A stretch of DNA of 64,000 bases, from contig NC_092238.1 of assembly GCF_036320965.1 (NCBI RefSeq), positions 26,053,903 to 26,117,902 of the forward strand, in the 5' to 3' direction. Shown here in pieces: positions 62,549-64,000 of this stretch; position 1 is the stretch's first letter, and the number at the start of each line of letters is the position of its first letter. The notes beneath the pieces were generated by a model. That model made no database searches and was not told the origin of the DNA. It saw only the letters and a list, made by a program, of their open reading frames with translations. The stretch comes from Panulirus ornatus (taxonomy: Eukaryota > Arthropoda > Malacostraca > Decapoda > Palinuridae). Made by a program: the position numbers and the translations under genes.

Positions 62549-63769
62549 CAAAAGCAGTATTTACGGAATCCGTTAGCTGACACAGCTTATTATATAAATT
62601 ATGGATAACGTAATTTGTTTTTGGATATCATTGAAAGTTTCCAACTTTATGTAAATAGATTGAATTAAAAACTTAATGATAGAGCCCTTACGTATTTACC
62701 TCAGTATTCTGACTCTGCTAACTGCATGTTGCCTCATTTTAGTTGAACATTTTTAGTTCCCGTCGCTCTATTATGCGTTTTCAGCTCCTGTTACTTGTTT
62801 AAACGTTTTCATTTCCAGTTGCATATTGAAACATTTTCAGCTTTTCTTTCCCTGTTGAATAATTTCAGTTCCTATTGCTCATTGAAAAGTCCTCAGCCTC
62901 TATTACTTATCTGAAAGTTTTCAGTTTTTGTAGCTTATTGAAACTTCATCAGCTTGTATTGCTCAACTGAACACTGTCATCTCCTTTTGTTCAGTCGAAC
63001 ACCTTCAGCTCCACTGCTTCGTCCCCCCCCCCCCCCACCCACCCCACACCCATTTTCTTCCATACTTTCAAGAGCTCAGGGTATATCATTTCTTCTTCTC
63101 TAAGCTTCACAACACATGACAAGTGTTTTGCCATCCTTCACATCATCCTTTTCGTAACGCTTGCGCATCCTGCCAGCACTTCCAGCTGTTGGTATACACG
63201 CATGGCTCCGGAGGGGGTAGCTCGTCGGGGGAAAATTCAGGTCGTATTTCGTGCCATTTGATCAGCGCCAAGTAGTAAACTTCCGCAGGTGATGAGGAGA
63301 GGCGGGTTAGTTCGGAATGGTGAAGGGTGGAGGTGGGTAGGAATAGGGTAGATTATGGACTCTATATGGGTAGTCACAAGGATTGGGGAGATTGGTGAAG
63401 GGGGGGATGATGATAAGCAGGTGGGTGGAGATTGGAATAGGGTTTGAAAGCTGTTAGATGAGGGTTAGGGGACAAGCAGTGTAAGGATTGGAAGGTTAGG
63501 TAGTGGGTGAGAAGAGGGTTGAAAGGTGAAAAGATGAGGATTAGAGAGAATGCGTAGTAGATGAGGAGGTCGGATAGGTATGGAAGTGATGGATCAATAG
63601 GGACTTGGATCCAAGTGAACAGGTGAAGAATAGAAGGATAAGGATTAGAGGAGTTTCAGAGGAGACTTAAAAAAAAGTTTTCACTCACGACGGTGTAAAC
63701 ATGGGAGAGCTGGTGAACAGAAAGGATGAAGGGAACAGAAGCCAGGAGGAGTGGAGGGGGTGGAGATAT

Positions 63770-63772
<3 letters not shown>
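62546..63772. other. unassigned DNA
   Basis: A loose repetition of cattgaaacattttcagctt-like text occurs at 62740-63010 at intervals near 55-60 bases, probably an old tandem repeat. A C-rich run lies at 63024-63040 and a GGT/AGG-rich stretch at 63290-63620. No gene recognised. Confidence 0.45.

Positions 63773-63841
<69 letters not shown>
63773..63841. repeat. (GA)n microsatellite
   Basis: Pure GA array. 63842-64000 is unassigned. Confidence 0.97.
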
Positions 63842-63843
<2 letters not shown>

Positions 63844-64000
63844 CCAGCTGTTAGTAGGTTGATGGAAGTGCACACGTACTGAATTACCATTTACATAATG
63901 AGGATTCGCCATTTTTTTGGGGGGGTGAGCTCTGGATCCCAGTGGAAACTAGGTTTGGAACCCATTGTACGAAGGACTGAACACGCGGCGCCGGAGAGGG

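Overview
The window looks like non-genic DNA of a large arthropod genome, most likely a decapod crustacean. Three things point there: about fifty long, nearly pure dinucleotide arrays, many of 60-100 bp and often only 1-2 kb apart; heavy loads of decayed APE-type non-LTR retrotransposons (LINEs); and a dispersed 3' tail that I remember from decapod sequence (memory only, not searched). I see no bacterial gene organisation, operon, rRNA, convincing tRNA or CRISPR array. No complete protein-coding gene can be supported.

Most long open frames are translations of simple repeats. The real protein relics are LINE pieces with stops and frameshifts. Two lineages are visible. The first is RTE-like: 15525-16165 (-, reverse-transcriptase part missing), 18865-19367 (+), 23575-24116 (+), 24440-24790 (-), 55020-55116 (+) and 56230-56430 (-). 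A related but distinct endonuclease-linker-RT relic covers the AT-rich desert at 35640-37160 (-). The second is jockey/CR1-like: 14560-14690, 22430-22768, 46190-46760, 47440-48000 and 55160-56010, all on the plus strand.

A short 3'-terminal module with a five-base-pair hairpin (CTCGC, four-base loop, GCGGG) recurs at six places on both strands: 15525-15600, 24015-24075, 34590-34675, 43094-43155, 54375-54480 and 56243-56330. It lies downstream of at least two unlike bodies and is nearly always followed by an A-rich or simple-repeat tail. This suggests a retroelement 3' end shared between LINEs and shorter passengers, and it is the best candidate here for an undescribed system.

The other structural theme is minisatellites: 22 bp at 1175-1445, 40 bp at 5790-6345, 28 bp at 20711-21511, 26 bp at 26915-27085, 21 bp at 41340-41875, 31 bp at 43515-44170, a 21/42 bp two-level array at 45139-45905, and a 20-to-21 bp array at 53146-53536. 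Several older, degenerate arrays lie between them. The 21-bp arrays keep long open frames because 21 is seven codons; I regard this as a by-product.

Host-gene candidates are weak: one non-repetitive open frame ending at a consensus splice donor (38220-38719), a stretch open on both strands (19563-20111), and a CRE plus inverted-CCAAT palindrome cluster (798-846). The remaining sequence is unassigned.
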